Positions 46,042 to 54,745 of a stretch of DNA of 64,000 nt are shown here, in pieces (positions within the stretch are counted from its first letter, which is position 1; each line of letters opens with the position of its first letter). This DNA is from Massilia sp. 9096 (lineage in GTDB: Bacteria; Pseudomonadota; Gammaproteobacteria; Burkholderiales; Burkholderiaceae_D). The DNA lies in assembly GCF_000745265.1 (NCBI RefSeq), contig NZ_JQNN01000001.1:3534001-3598000 (forward strand), in the 5' to 3' direction. The position numbers and the translations under genes were made by a program. Below the pieces are notes generated by a model. The model was not told where the DNA came from. It saw nothing but the letters and a program-made list of their open reading frames with translations, and ran no database searches.

Positions 46042-47319
46042 ATGCCGTTGAAGTTCCTCCGCCGTCTCACCGACAACGCCACCCTCAAATCGCTCGGCCC
46101 CGGCCTGATCACCGGCGCCGCCGACGACGACCCGTCCGGCATCGCGACCTATTCCCAGGCCGGCGCGCAATTCGGCTTCAACACGCTGTGGACGCTGGTG
46201 CTGACCTATCCCTTCATGGTCGGCATCCAGCTGGTGTCGGCGCGCATCGGCCGCGTCACCGGGCGCGGGCTGGCGGCCAACATCCGCCGCGCCTACCCGC
46301 CCTGGCTGCTGTACCTGGTGGTTTCGCTGCTGCTGGTGGCGAACGTGATCAACATCGCCGCCGACATCGCCGCGATGGGCGAGGCGGTGCGGCTGGTGAC
46401 CGGGGTCGGCTCGGCCCACATGTATTCGCTCGGCTTCGGCATCCTGTGCCTGTCGCTGCAGATCTTCCTGCCCTACGCCACCTACGTGCGCTACCTGAAG
46501 TGGCTGACCCTGGGCCTGCTGGCCTACGTCGCCACCGCGTTCGCCGTGCACATGCCGTGGGCCGAGGTGCTGGCGCGCACCGTGTGGCCGCACTTCGCCT
46601 TCACCAAGGAGTCGGTGGCGCTGATCGTGGCGGTGTTCGGCACCACCATCAGCCCCTACCTGTTCTTCTGGCAGGCCTCGCAGGAAGTCGAGGAGATCCG
46701 CAACGCCCCGCACACGCGCGCGTTGCGCACGCGCCCGGGCGACGCCGCCGCCCAGATCAAGCGCATGAAGATGGACACGCTGATCGGCATGGGCTTTTCC
46801 AACCTGGTCGCCTTCTTCATCATGCTGACCACGGCGGTGACGCTGGGCGCGCACGGCATCACCGACATCCAGTCGTCCGCCCAGGCGGCCCAGGCGCTGC
46901 GCCCGGTGGCGGGCGAATTCGCCTTCATCGCGTTTGCGCTGGGCATCGTCGGCACCGGCATGCTGGCGGTGCCGGTGCTGGCCGGCTCGGCCGCCTACGC
47001 CGTCACCGAGAGCTTCCGCTGGCGGAACGGCATGGATCTGAAAGTGGTCGAGGCGCGCGAGTTCTACGGCCTGATCGCGCTGGCCACGCTGGGCGGCGTG
47101 CTGCTCGACTTCGCCCCGGTCGACCCGATCGAGGCGCTGGTGCTGTCGGCCCAGATCAACGGCGTGATCGCGGTGCCGATCATGACCGTCATGATGATGC
47201 TGGCGCACAACCGCAAGATCATGGGCCAGTACACGCTGACCGCGCGCCACACGATCATCGGCTGGTTCGGCGTGGCGATCATGCTGGTGGCGGTAGTGGC
47301 GATGTTTGCGACGCTCTGA
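46042..47319 (+). CDS. Nramp-family transporter lacking canonical metal-site motifs
   Basis: 425 residues, about eleven membrane segments. The Nramp fold is clear from LGPGLITGAADDDPSGIATY in helix 1. The helix-1 DPGN of manganese/iron transporters is DDPSG, and the helix-6 MPH region reads TTISPYLFFWQASQEVEEI. These changes remove the conserved Asn and the metal-selective Met, so it is probably not a classical manganese transporter. Nramp-related proteins with altered sites carry other cations such as magnesium, or have no known substrate. The ATG at 46042 is preferred to a TTG at 46027. Its 3' end overlaps a convergent gene by 41 bases. Confidence 0.85.
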   Translation: MPLKFLRRLTDNATLKSLGPGLITGAADDDPSGIATYSQAGAQFGFNTLWTLVLTYPFMVGIQLVSARIGRVTGRGLAANIRRAYPPWLLYLVVSLLLVANVINIAADIAAMGEAVRLVTGVGSAHMYSLGFGILCLSLQIFLPYATYVRYLKWLTLGLLAYVATAFAVHMPWAEVLARTVWPHFAFTKESVALIVAVFGTTISPYLFFWQASQEVEEIRNAPHTRALRTRPGDAAAQIKRMKMDTLIGMGFSNLVAFFIMLTTAVTLGAHGITDIQSSAQAAQALRPVAGEFAFIAFALGIVGTGMLAVPVLAGSAAYAVTESFRWRNGMDLKVVEAREFYGLIALATLGGVLLDFAPVDPIEALVLSAQINGVIAVPIMTVMMMLAHNRKIMGQYTLTARHTIIGWFGVAIMLVAVVAMFATL

Positions 47320-48556
47320 GCTGCTGCGCCACCGCGCGCGAGGCGCGCTTGCGCCACCAGATGATCACGCCGGTCACGCTCAGCATCGCCACCACCAGGC
47401 CCATGCAGGAAATCAGGATGCGTCCCGGCAGGCCGAGGATGCGCCCCGAGTGCAGCGGGAACTGGGCCTGCACGAAAACGTCCGCCGCAGTGCCCTTCCA
47501 TGGCTGGCGCTGGCCCAGCAGGCGGCCGTCCACGCCGTCGTAGTACAGCAGCGCCGGGCCGATGCCGCCGTCGCCGTGGTCGTCGCCCGGTTGGAACATG
47601 CTGACCATGTAGATGCCCCACTCCTGCGCGTAATAGATGCTGCCGACCGGCTCCTGCCACCGGCGGCGCCGGCCCTCGAGCGCGGCGCGGCGCGCGATCT
47701 CGCCGCTGTCCACGCGCGGCTCGACGAAGTGCCGGGCATCGGCCGGCGGCCGGGTGTCGAACGGCGTCGGCGTGACCTGGGTGAAGGTCTTCATCACCGG
47801 ATAAAAAATCTCGCTGTACAGGTTCAGCGAAAAAGCGGTGAAGGCGAGCACGAACAGCACGCCCCAGGTCCACAGGCTGAAGGCACGGTGCAGGTCGAAA
47901 TTCAATTTGCTGCCGCCGCTGCGCCAGCGCACCTTCCAGGCTGGCCGCCAGCGCTGCCACCACGATTTGCCCGGCCCGCCCGCCGCCGCCAGGTTCGCCT
48001 GGCGCCGGCGCACCGGCAGGGTCAGGTAAAAACCGACGAAGCTGTCGACCATCCAGATCATCGCCACGCCGCCCATCAGCCAGTAGCCCCAGCGGTCGGT
48101 GCCCCACAGCGACGGGATGTGCAGCGTGTAGTGCAGCTTGTACAAGAAAGAGACGAAGGTCTCGCGCGTGATCGGCCATACCGCGCCCCACTCGCGCCGG
48201 CCCAGCTCCATCCCGCTGACCGGATCGACGAACACCTGGTTGTAGCCCGGCTCGGTCAGCGCCTTGGCGGCTGGATCGAAGCGCGGCGACACGCCCAGCG
48301 CCAGCGACTCGCCGGGCGCGACGTGCGTCGGGATGAACGACACGCGGATGTCGGGATGGCGCGCCTCGACCTGCCGCGCCAGCGCCAGCGCGCTTTGCGG
48401 CGCACCCGCCGTGTGCGCCTGCGTCAGGTGCGGATTGAGCAGGTCGTCCAGCTCGTGGTCCCACGAGATGACCGCGCCCGTGAGACCGCTGACGAACAGG
48501 AAGGCGGCCGTGGCGAGGCCGGCGTAGCGGTGGACCAGGGTCAGCAGGGCGCGCAC
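47279..48556 (-). CDS. PepSY-associated membrane protein
   Basis: 425 residues. Membrane segments lie at ~8-30 (GLATAAFLFVSGLTGAVISW), ~150-170, ~225-250 (WTWGVLFVLAFTAFSLNLY) and ~380-402 (LISCMGLVVAMLSVTGVII). The opening LVHRYAGL and DLHRAFSLW are His motifs of the PepSY-TM/PiuB family, which is often iron-regulated and thought to reduce ferric siderophores in the inner membrane. It sits 10 bases downstream of the TonB-dependent receptor gene and likely shares its Fur-controlled promoter. The 3' end overlaps the Nramp gene on the other strand. Confidence 0.88.
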   Translation of the reverse strand: MRALLTLVHRYAGLATAAFLFVSGLTGAVISWDHELDDLLNPHLTQAHTAGAPQSALALARQVEARHPDIRVSFIPTHVAPGESLALGVSPRFDPAAKALTEPGYNQVFVDPVSGMELGRREWGAVWPITRETFVSFLYKLHYTLHIPSLWGTDRWGYWLMGGVAMIWMVDSFVGFYLTLPVRRRQANLAAAGGPGKSWWQRWRPAWKVRWRSGGSKLNFDLHRAFSLWTWGVLFVLAFTAFSLNLYSEIFYPVMKTFTQVTPTPFDTRPPADARHFVEPRVDSGEIARRAALEGRRRRWQEPVGSIYYAQEWGIYMVSMFQPGDDHGDGGIGPALLYYDGVDGRLLGQRQPWKGTAADVFVQAQFPLHSGRILGLPGRILISCMGLVVAMLSVTGVIIWWRKRASRAVAQQLRASQTSPLPPPA

Positions 48557-48566
48557 GATGGCCTCG

Positions 48567-50780
48567 TCAGAACTGGTAGCGCAAGGTGAGCGAGGCGCTG
48601 CGCGGCGCCGCGTAGGTCAGCGCGCCATACGCGGCGAACATGCCGAAGTGCTTCTTGTCGAACGCATTGCTGACGTTCAGCTGGGCCGAGAGCTGGCGGC
48701 TGAACTCGTAGCGCGCCATCAGGTTCACCAGGCTGAACGAATCCTGTTCGATCAAGCCGTTGCTGCCGGCCGGCGCACTCGGATCGACCGTGTAGGTGCG
48801 GCCTTCCCAATTCACGCCGCCGCCGACGGTCAGCGCGCTCCACGCATCCGGCAGGCGGTAGGTCGTGAACACGCGCAGCAGGCGGCGCGGGTAGACGCTG
48901 TTGACGTCGACGCCGGCGGCGTCCTTGGCGCGGAACTGGCTGTAGCCGGCGGTGGCGTTCCAGCCCCTGGCCAGTTCGCCCGACACCTCGAACTCGACGC
49001 CGGTGCTCTTGGCGCCCTGCGCGCCGCGGTAGTAGACCTCGGGCGCCAGCGGACCGCTGCCGTCGCGGTCGACCAGGCCGGCTTCCTGGCCCAGGTTGTC
49101 CTGCTTGATCTGGAAGACCGCCAGCGAGGTATTCAGCCGGCCGCCGAAGTATTCGCCCTTGAGGCCGGCTTCATAGCTCTTGCCGGTGACCGGATCGAGG
49201 TTATTGCCATTGAAATCCTTGTAGTTCTGCGGCTGGAAGATGTCGGTGTAGCTCGCGTACACGGAATACGTGTCGTTCACGTCGTAGACCAGGCCGGCGT
49301 AGGGCGTGACCTCGCGCTCGTTCTTCAGGCGGTAGTCGGGGGTGTACAAGCCGCCGCCGGTCTTTTCGTAATAGGTGACGCGTGCGCCGACGATCAGCTT
49401 GAGCGGATCCGCCAGCGAAAAGCGCGCCACGCCATACAGCGCTTGCTGCCTGGTCTGGCTGCCTTCGTAAAAGGTCGGCTGGCCCCAGACCGGCGTCGGA
49501 TAGGATGCACCGGTCCAGCGGTTGAAGTCGCCCACCGCCGGGAAGTCGGTACTGCCATCGAAGGTCGGGGTGCGGCTGTCGGATTCGAACTTCTGCTTCT
49601 GGTACATGTAGCCGAACGCGGCCTCGTGCTTGCGGCCGGCCAGTTCGAACGGGCCGCCGGCCATCAGGTTGACGTTGTCCTGCTTCGTTTGCGTCTTGTA
49701 CGAGGCCGGATACGCGCTCAATCCCAGGCCGGTCGTACGGTCGGGGATGCCGGAGAGGTACAGCAGGTAGGAGTCGGCCTTGCGGTCGCCGTGGTCCAGC
49801 AGGGCGCGGATCTTCCAGCCATTGTCGAAGCGGTATTCGAGGTTGGCGAACGCGTCGTCATAGCGCGTCGGCCAGTGCGACCAGTCGGCCGAAGTGGTCT
49901 TCGACACGGGCCAGTCGGTCTTGCCGCCGTCGCCGTACCAGTACGGCAGGCCGCCCCACATCGGGCCGCGCGCCTCCGTTTCCTGATGGCTGACGCCGAC
50001 CTGCAGCAGCATCGACGGGCTCAGGTCGGCATCGACCGTCGCGTACACGGTCTGGCTCTTGTTATGCAGGATGTCGACCCAGCTGTTGCCGTCGGTGTAC
50101 TCGCCGACCACGCGCGCGCGCACGCTGCCCGAGCTGTTCAAGGGCGTGGATACGTCGCCCATCACGCGCCTTTCGTTCCAGCGGCCGATGCCGGCTTCGG
50201 CCCAGCCGGTCACGGTCTTGCTGGTGGCATGCTTGCGCACCAGGTTGATCGCGGCGGACGGGTTGCCCGCGCCCGTCATCAGGCCGGTGGCGCCGCGCAC
50301 GATGTCGACACGGTCGTAGATGGCCAGCGTACTCGCGACCTCGCCGCCGCTCCAGGATTGCTCCCAGGTGGTGGGCACGCCATCGATCTGCAGGTTGTCG
50401 ATGTCGAAACCGCGCGCCGTGAAGCCGCCGCGGTTGGTTTCGTACTGGTTGACGGAGACGCCGGTGGCGTTGTTGACGACGTCGGTCACCGTCTGCAGGC
50501 GCTGGTCCTCGATGCGCTGCAGCGTCACCACCGATACCGATTGCGGGGTCTGGCGCAGCGACAGGTCGAGCGGCACCGCGGTGGTGTCGCGGCCGGTGGT
50601 GTACGAGCCCGTGCCCTCGGTGGTGTCGCCCAGCCGGTTGGCGCTGATCTTGACCTGCTGGATGCCGTCTTGCGGTACGTCGTCGGTGCCTGCCTGCGCC
50701 AGCAGCGGCACGGCGAGGCTGACCAGCAGCGCGAGTCGATCGAGTTGGTGGCGCCGGCCGGCGTGCGCATGCATGTTCAT
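48567..50780 (-). CDS. TonB-dependent siderophore receptor
   Basis: 737 residues from the ATG at 50780. Signal peptide at ~16-34 (LALLVSLAVPLLAQAG). The plug carries LRQTPQSVSVVT (siderophore-receptor subfamily), RGFDIDNLQIDGVPTTW and GATGLMTGAGNPSAAINLVRK. The barrel follows from ~residue 190 and ends LTLRYQF, with the final Phe needed for outer-membrane insertion. It is FhuE/FoxA/FpvA-like, for ferric hydroxamate- or pyoverdine-type chelates; the ligand is not predictable. A Fur box lies about 90 bases upstream of the start. Confidence 0.94.
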   Translation of the reverse strand: MNMHAHAGRRHQLDRLALLVSLAVPLLAQAGTDDVPQDGIQQVKISANRLGDTTEGTGSYTTGRDTTAVPLDLSLRQTPQSVSVVTLQRIEDQRLQTVTDVVNNATGVSVNQYETNRGGFTARGFDIDNLQIDGVPTTWEQSWSGGEVASTLAIYDRVDIVRGATGLMTGAGNPSAAINLVRKHATSKTVTGWAEAGIGRWNERRVMGDVSTPLNSSGSVRARVVGEYTDGNSWVDILHNKSQTVYATVDADLSPSMLLQVGVSHQETEARGPMWGGLPYWYGDGGKTDWPVSKTTSADWSHWPTRYDDAFANLEYRFDNGWKIRALLDHGDRKADSYLLYLSGIPDRTTGLGLSAYPASYKTQTKQDNVNLMAGGPFELAGRKHEAAFGYMYQKQKFESDSRTPTFDGSTDFPAVGDFNRWTGASYPTPVWGQPTFYEGSQTRQQALYGVARFSLADPLKLIVGARVTYYEKTGGGLYTPDYRLKNEREVTPYAGLVYDVNDTYSVYASYTDIFQPQNYKDFNGNNLDPVTGKSYEAGLKGEYFGGRLNTSLAVFQIKQDNLGQEAGLVDRDGSGPLAPEVYYRGAQGAKSTGVEFEVSGELARGWNATAGYSQFRAKDAAGVDVNSVYPRRLLRVFTTYRLPDAWSALTVGGGVNWEGRTYTVDPSAPAGSNGLIEQDSFSLVNLMARYEFSRQLSAQLNVSNAFDKKHFGMFAAYGALTYAAPRSASLTLRYQF

Positions 50781-50868
50781 CAGTATCCCATCGTCATTTG
50801 AAAAAGAACGGCGGCCGATGCGCTGCGCGCGGCGCTGCATGACCATCCACCTTACCACGAATGCAAAT

Positions 50869-50887
50869 GATAATGATTCTCATTAAA
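50869..50887 (-). promoter_or_regulatory. Fur box upstream of the siderophore receptor
   Basis: GATAATGATTCTCATTAAA matches the 19-base Fur consensus at about 15 positions, including both hexamer repeats GATAAT and the inverted ATTCTCATT half. It is placed correctly to repress the receptor-PepSY operon when iron is plentiful. Confidence 0.9.
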
Positions 50888-51006
50888 TGAGTCAATGGGC
50901 ACGCAACGATAATGGCGATGCGGGGGCGCGGGCGCGGGCGACAGGGATGGCGCGGCCGCAAACCCGATGCGGGCCGGCGATGAGGTTCGGATTGCAGGGT
51001 TGGACA

Positions 51007-51025
51007 CGCCGGAACCGGTCCGGCG
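51007..51025 (-). terminator. Possible hairpin after corA
   Basis: CGCCGGA (51007-51013) pairs perfectly with 51019-51025 over a five-base loop, six bases after the corA stop. No T-run. Confidence 0.4.
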
Positions 51026-51031
51026 GGTTTG

Positions 51032-51997
51032 CTACTTCAGCCAGCCCCGATGGCGGAAGTACAGGAACGGCGCGATCGCGCTGACGATCATCAGGCTCAG
51101 CGACCAGCCATAGCCGAAATGCCAGTGCAGCTCGGGCAGGAACTCGAAGTTCATGCCGTAGATGCTGGCGATCAGCGTCGGCGGCAGGAAGGCGACCGAG
51201 GCGACCGAGAAGATCTTGATGATCTTGTTCTGGTTGATGTTGATGAAGCCGACCGTGGCGTCCATCAGGAAGTTGATCTTGTCGAACAAGAAGGAGGTGT
51301 GGCCGTCGAGCGATTCGATGTCGCGCAGGATCTGGCGCGCTTCCTCGAACTGGTCGGCATTCAGCAGGCGCCCGCGCATCAGAAAGCTGACCGCGCGGCG
51401 CGTGTCCATCATGTTGCGGCGGATGCGCCCGTTCAAGTCTTCCTCGTGCGCGATGGCGTTCAGCGCGGCCGCCGCGTCCTGGTCGGTGAATTCCTTTTGC
51501 AGCACGCGCTGGCTGACGTTTTCCAGGCTTTCGTAGATGCCTTCCAGGGCATCGGCCGAGTACTCGGCGTCGGTCGCGTACAGGTCGAGCAGCACGTCCA
51601 TGTAGTCCTCGATCGAACCGGGCCGCGAGCGCGCGCGCAGGCGCACGAGGCGGAACACCGGCAAGTCGTCGTTATGGACCGAGAACAGGATTTTCTTGGC
51701 CAGGATGAAGGCTACCGTGACGATGCGCGACGGCCCGTCTTCCTCTTCGATCAGGAAATCGGTACGCAGGTGCAGGTCGCCGTTTTCGGCTTCGTAGTAG
51801 CGGGCCGAAGCTTCGATGTCCTGCACCTCGTCCTCGCCCGGCAGGGTGACGTCGTAGGTCGCCTTGACCCAGTCGCGCTCTTCCTCGGTCGGGTCGGTCA
51901 GGTCGACCCACACGGCCGGGACGTGTTCGAGGTCGTCGCGCGAGGCGATCGCGACCTGGTTCAGTCGGCCATTCTGGAGGACGAATACATTGATCAT
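51032..51997 (-). CDS. corA: CorA-family magnesium/cobalt transporter
   Basis: 321 residues from the ATG at 51997 (MINVFVLQNGRL). A large N-terminal cytoplasmic domain is followed by two C-terminal helices. The signature loop is YGMNFEFLPELHW, with GMN between them; the C-terminus is basic (RHRGWLK). It is a channel for magnesium and related divalent cations. It lies after a Fur-regulated gene in order but has its own upstream space (~100 bases from mtgA). Confidence 0.95.
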   Translation of the reverse strand: MINVFVLQNGRLNQVAIASRDDLEHVPAVWVDLTDPTEEERDWVKATYDVTLPGEDEVQDIEASARYYEAENGDLHLRTDFLIEEEDGPSRIVTVAFILAKKILFSVHNDDLPVFRLVRLRARSRPGSIEDYMDVLLDLYATDAEYSADALEGIYESLENVSQRVLQKEFTDQDAAAALNAIAHEEDLNGRIRRNMMDTRRAVSFLMRGRLLNADQFEEARQILRDIESLDGHTSFLFDKINFLMDATVGFININQNKIIKIFSVASVAFLPPTLIASIYGMNFEFLPELHWHFGYGWSLSLMIVSAIAPFLYFRHRGWLK

Positions 51998-52098
51998 GCG
52001 CTGCTTTCTTGGCCGGGTTCGAAACAGCGCAAGTGTACAGTGTAAGCACTGGGCGCGGCCAGTGCCGCACGGGGGCCGCGGCGCGGCCGATCGGGCCC

Positions 52099-52848
52099 TT
52101 ACGGCAGGTCGGCCGCGTTCATGCGGCGCTGGATCACGGCAGTGCGGCGCGCCAGGTAGCTGCTGCCGCGGTGCTTGTCGTAATAGCGCGGATTGGGCAG
52201 CATCACCGCCAGGCGCGCGGCCTGCGACGCGTTCAGGGTCGCGGCCGGCGCATGGTAGTAGTGGCGCGCCGCTGCTTCGGCGCCGAACACGCCGCGCCCG
52301 AACTCGACCACGTTCAGGTAGATCTCGAGGATGCGCTCCTTGTCCATCACCGCTTCCAGCATGTAGGCGATGACCAGTTCCTGGCCCTTGCGCAGGTAAT
52401 TGCGCGAGCCGGACAGGAACAGGTTCTTGGCCAGCTGCTGGGTGATGGTCGAGCCGCCGCCGATCACCTTGTGACGCTTGTTGTTGCGCTGGTAGGCCTT
52501 TTCCAGCGCTTCCCAGTCGACCCCGTCGTGGTCGGTGAAATTCGCGTCCTCCGACGCGATCACGGCGCGCTTGAGGTTGTCGGAAATGCGCTCGTACGGC
52601 ACCCACAAGTGTTCCAGCTTCGCGTTCGGATCGGTCTCGCGCAGCGCCGCCAGCTGCTGGCGCATCATGCTGGTCGAAGACGGATTGAAGTGCGACCACC
52701 ACAGCACCATCAGGAAAAAGTACAGCTGGACCAGCAGCACCAGCAGCAGCGGTCCGAGCACCAGCCACTTCAGCCACCAGCGCCGTCCGCCAGTCCTGGC
52801 GCGTGCGGCCAGGCCCATCTTCAGCGTGTTCTTGAGCGCGCCCGGCAT
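52099..52848 (-). CDS. mtgA: Monofunctional biosynthetic peptidoglycan transglycosylase
   Basis: 249 residues from the ATG at 52848. One membrane helix at ~28-50 (LVLGPLLLVLLVQLYFFLMVL) precedes a GT51 domain: AVIASEDANFTDHDGVDW with the catalytic Glu, GGSTITQQLAKNLFLS, and EIYLNVVEFGRGVFG. It polymerises lipid II into glycan strands. No transpeptidase domain. The aroE stop lies two bases upstream, so the pair is coupled. Confidence 0.96.
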   Translation of the reverse strand: MPGALKNTLKMGLAARARTGGRRWWLKWLVLGPLLLVLLVQLYFFLMVLWWSHFNPSSTSMMRQQLAALRETDPNAKLEHLWVPYERISDNLKRAVIASEDANFTDHDGVDWEALEKAYQRNNKRHKVIGGGSTITQQLAKNLFLSGSRNYLRKGQELVIAYMLEAVMDKERILEIYLNVVEFGRGVFGAEAAARHYYHAPAATLNASQAARLAVMLPNPRYYDKHRGSSYLARRTAVIQRRMNAADLP

Positions 52849-52850
52849 CG

Positions 52851-53699
52851 TCACAGCCGGCTGCGCAAGGTTGCCAGGACGTCGCCGGTGGCCGGGCGCA
52901 CGCCGCGCCACAGCGCGAACGCTTCGGCGGCCTGCTCGACCAGCATGCCCAGGCCGTCGCGCGCGATCGCACCGTGCTGCGCGGCGAACTCCATGAACGG
53001 GCTCAAAGCTTTCCCGTACATCATGTCGAAGGCCAGCGCGCCCTCCCTGAACGCTGCGGCTGGCACCGGCGGCAGCGCGTTCGACAGGCTGGCCGAAGTG
53101 GCGTTGATCACGACGTCGAAGGCGCCCTCGACCTGTGAGCCGACCTGGCCGCCGATGTCCTCGAAGCCGCAGGCCGCGACCTGGCCGGCGTGCGCCGCGT
53201 GACCGGCAAACTGCGCGGCCAGCGCGTCCGCAGTGGCGCGCGTGCGGTTGGCCATCACGATACTGGCCGGGCCATGCTGCAGGATCGGCAGGATCACGCC
53301 GCGCGCCGCGCCGCCCGCGCCGAGCAGCAGCACGCGCTTGCCGGCCAGGGGTACGCCGGCGTTCTGCACGATGTCGGCCACCAGGCCGGGGCCGTCGGTG
53401 TTGTCGCCGACGATCTCGCCATCCTCGAACACCAGGGTGTTGACGGCGCCCGCCACGCGCGCGCGCTCGCGCAGGCGCGTGGCGAGCGCGAAGGCTTCCA
53501 GTTTGAAGGGCACCGTGACGTTGGCGCCGCGGTAGCCTTGTTCGATCAGACCACGCACCGTGTCGGCAAAGCCGTCGATCGGAGCCAGGCAGCGCTCGTA
53601 GGCGAGGTCCTGGCCGGTTTGCCGCGCGAACGCGACGTGGATCTCGGGGGATTTGCTGTGGGCGATCGGATTGCCGATCACGCAGTAACGGTCGCTCAT
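52851..53699 (-). CDS. aroE: Shikimate dehydrogenase
   Basis: 282 residues. It reduces 3-dehydroshikimate with NADPH. NPIAHSKSPEIH (substrate binding), NVTVPFKLEAF with the catalytic Lys, DNTDGPG with the catalytic Asp, LLGAGGAARGVILP (nucleotide loop) and ANRTRATA are complete. A second chorismate-pathway gene, aroQ, is at 60937. The start overlaps the stop of the tonB-like gene by four bases. Confidence 0.97.
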   Translation of the reverse strand: MSDRYCVIGNPIAHSKSPEIHVAFARQTGQDLAYERCLAPIDGFADTVRGLIEQGYRGANVTVPFKLEAFALATRLRERARVAGAVNTLVFEDGEIVGDNTDGPGLVADIVQNAGVPLAGKRVLLLGAGGAARGVILPILQHGPASIVMANRTRATADALAAQFAGHAAHAGQVAACGFEDIGGQVGSQVEGAFDVVINATSASLSNALPPVPAAAFREGALAFDMMYGKALSPFMEFAAQHGAIARDGLGMLVEQAAEAFALWRGVRPATGDVLATLRSRL

Positions 53700-54586
53700 G
53701 GCGCGCCTCCTTCGGCGCGCAGTTCGGCTTGCAGCTTCTCTTCGCGCGTGAACTTGAAACGGGTGATGACGATCCAGAGGTCGTCCTTGTCGGACGAGCG
53801 CATGTTGGCCGGGAAGGCGCCGAACGGCGCGGCGCGGCGCACGATCTGCAGCGCCGCCTTGTCCAGCGCCGCGTTGCCGGAGCTGCGCTCGATGCGCGGG
53901 CCGCCCTCCTTCTCGTACAGGCTGCCGTCCTGGAACACCGGGATGTAGACCACCAGTTCGCCATACAGCTTGCTGCCGTTCTGCTGCGGGAAGTTCAGGG
54001 TGCCGGTTTCCTCGATACGCTTTTGCATCGCCTTGTAGTACAGCGCGTAGCCGACTTCGCGCGTGCTGGGGCTGATGAAGGTTTTACGGGGACGCTTGTT
54101 CTCGTCCGAGATGCGCTGGGTGATCTCGGCGGTCATGCGCGCGATCGTCTTGCTGGTGTCGACGTTGTCGGCGCCGTTCCGGCTCGGGTCGGGCTTCACC
54201 TGGTCGGCCACCGGCGCGCTGGCGAAATTCGACTGGCGCACCCGGGTCAGCACGTTCCTTTGCTGCTGTTCGAGTTCGGCGATGCGGCGCTGCAGCGTCT
54301 TCAGGCTGTCGCCGTTCTCGACCTTGCGCAGGTCCGGCAGCGGCGACTGCGCGCGGCCGGTGTCAAGATTGCCGCCGCCGTCGAGGTTGGCCTGGGCCAG
54401 TGCCTCGGCTTTCAAGGGCGCGCGCTGATGCTTGGCGTTGACCAGGATGACTTCCAGCCCGGGATCGGCCGGCTGCAGCCGGAATGCGTCCGGCGCCGCA
54501 AAGCGGATCGCCAGCAGGGCCGCGTGCGCCAGCAGCGAGCAGGCGACGGCGATCATCAGGGGACGGTTGTGGAAGGCGGTTCTCAC
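53696..54586 (-). CDS. tonB: TonB-family energy transducer
   Basis: 296 residues. A single N-terminal helix (PLMIAVACSLLAHAALLAIRF) is followed by a periplasmic linker with a predicted coiled coil (LKTLQRRIAELEQQQRN) and a TonB C-terminal domain (AMQKRIEETGTLNFPQ, GELVVYIPVFQDGSLYE, ALDKAALQIVRRAAPF). It would transfer proton-motive energy to outer-membrane receptors such as the one at 48567-50780. The linker is not the usual Pro/Lys-rich repeat. No exbB or exbD genes are adjacent, so it may use a shared or distant pair. Confidence 0.85.
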   Translation of the reverse strand: MRTAFHNRPLMIAVACSLLAHAALLAIRFAAPDAFRLQPADPGLEVILVNAKHQRAPLKAEALAQANLDGGGNLDTGRAQSPLPDLRKVENGDSLKTLQRRIAELEQQQRNVLTRVRQSNFASAPVADQVKPDPSRNGADNVDTSKTIARMTAEITQRISDENKRPRKTFISPSTREVGYALYYKAMQKRIEETGTLNFPQQNGSKLYGELVVYIPVFQDGSLYEKEGGPRIERSSGNAALDKAALQIVRRAAPFGAFPANMRSSDKDDLWIVITRFKFTREEKLQAELRAEGGAP

Positions 54587-54712
54587 GTGCTGCAGGGAGG
54601 GACGGTTGGGGTCACGGAACTCCCCATTCTACCGCGCAGGCCGGCGTCTTTGTTAGTCCGCCGGGAAAGTATCGATCTTGGGTACAACATGGTGTTGTCG
54701 ACGTTTTATCGG

Positions 54713-54742
54713 CTGTTGTCGGCGATTTAACGCCGACAACAG
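54713..54742 (-). terminator. Perfect 12-bp hairpin after the ribonuclease gene
   Basis: CTGTTGTCGGCG (54713-54724) pairs exactly with 54731-54742 over a six-base ATTTAA loop, three bases past the stop of the minus-strand ribonuclease gene. The bases that follow are only mildly A+T rich. Confidence 0.65.
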
Positions 54743-54745
54743 GAA

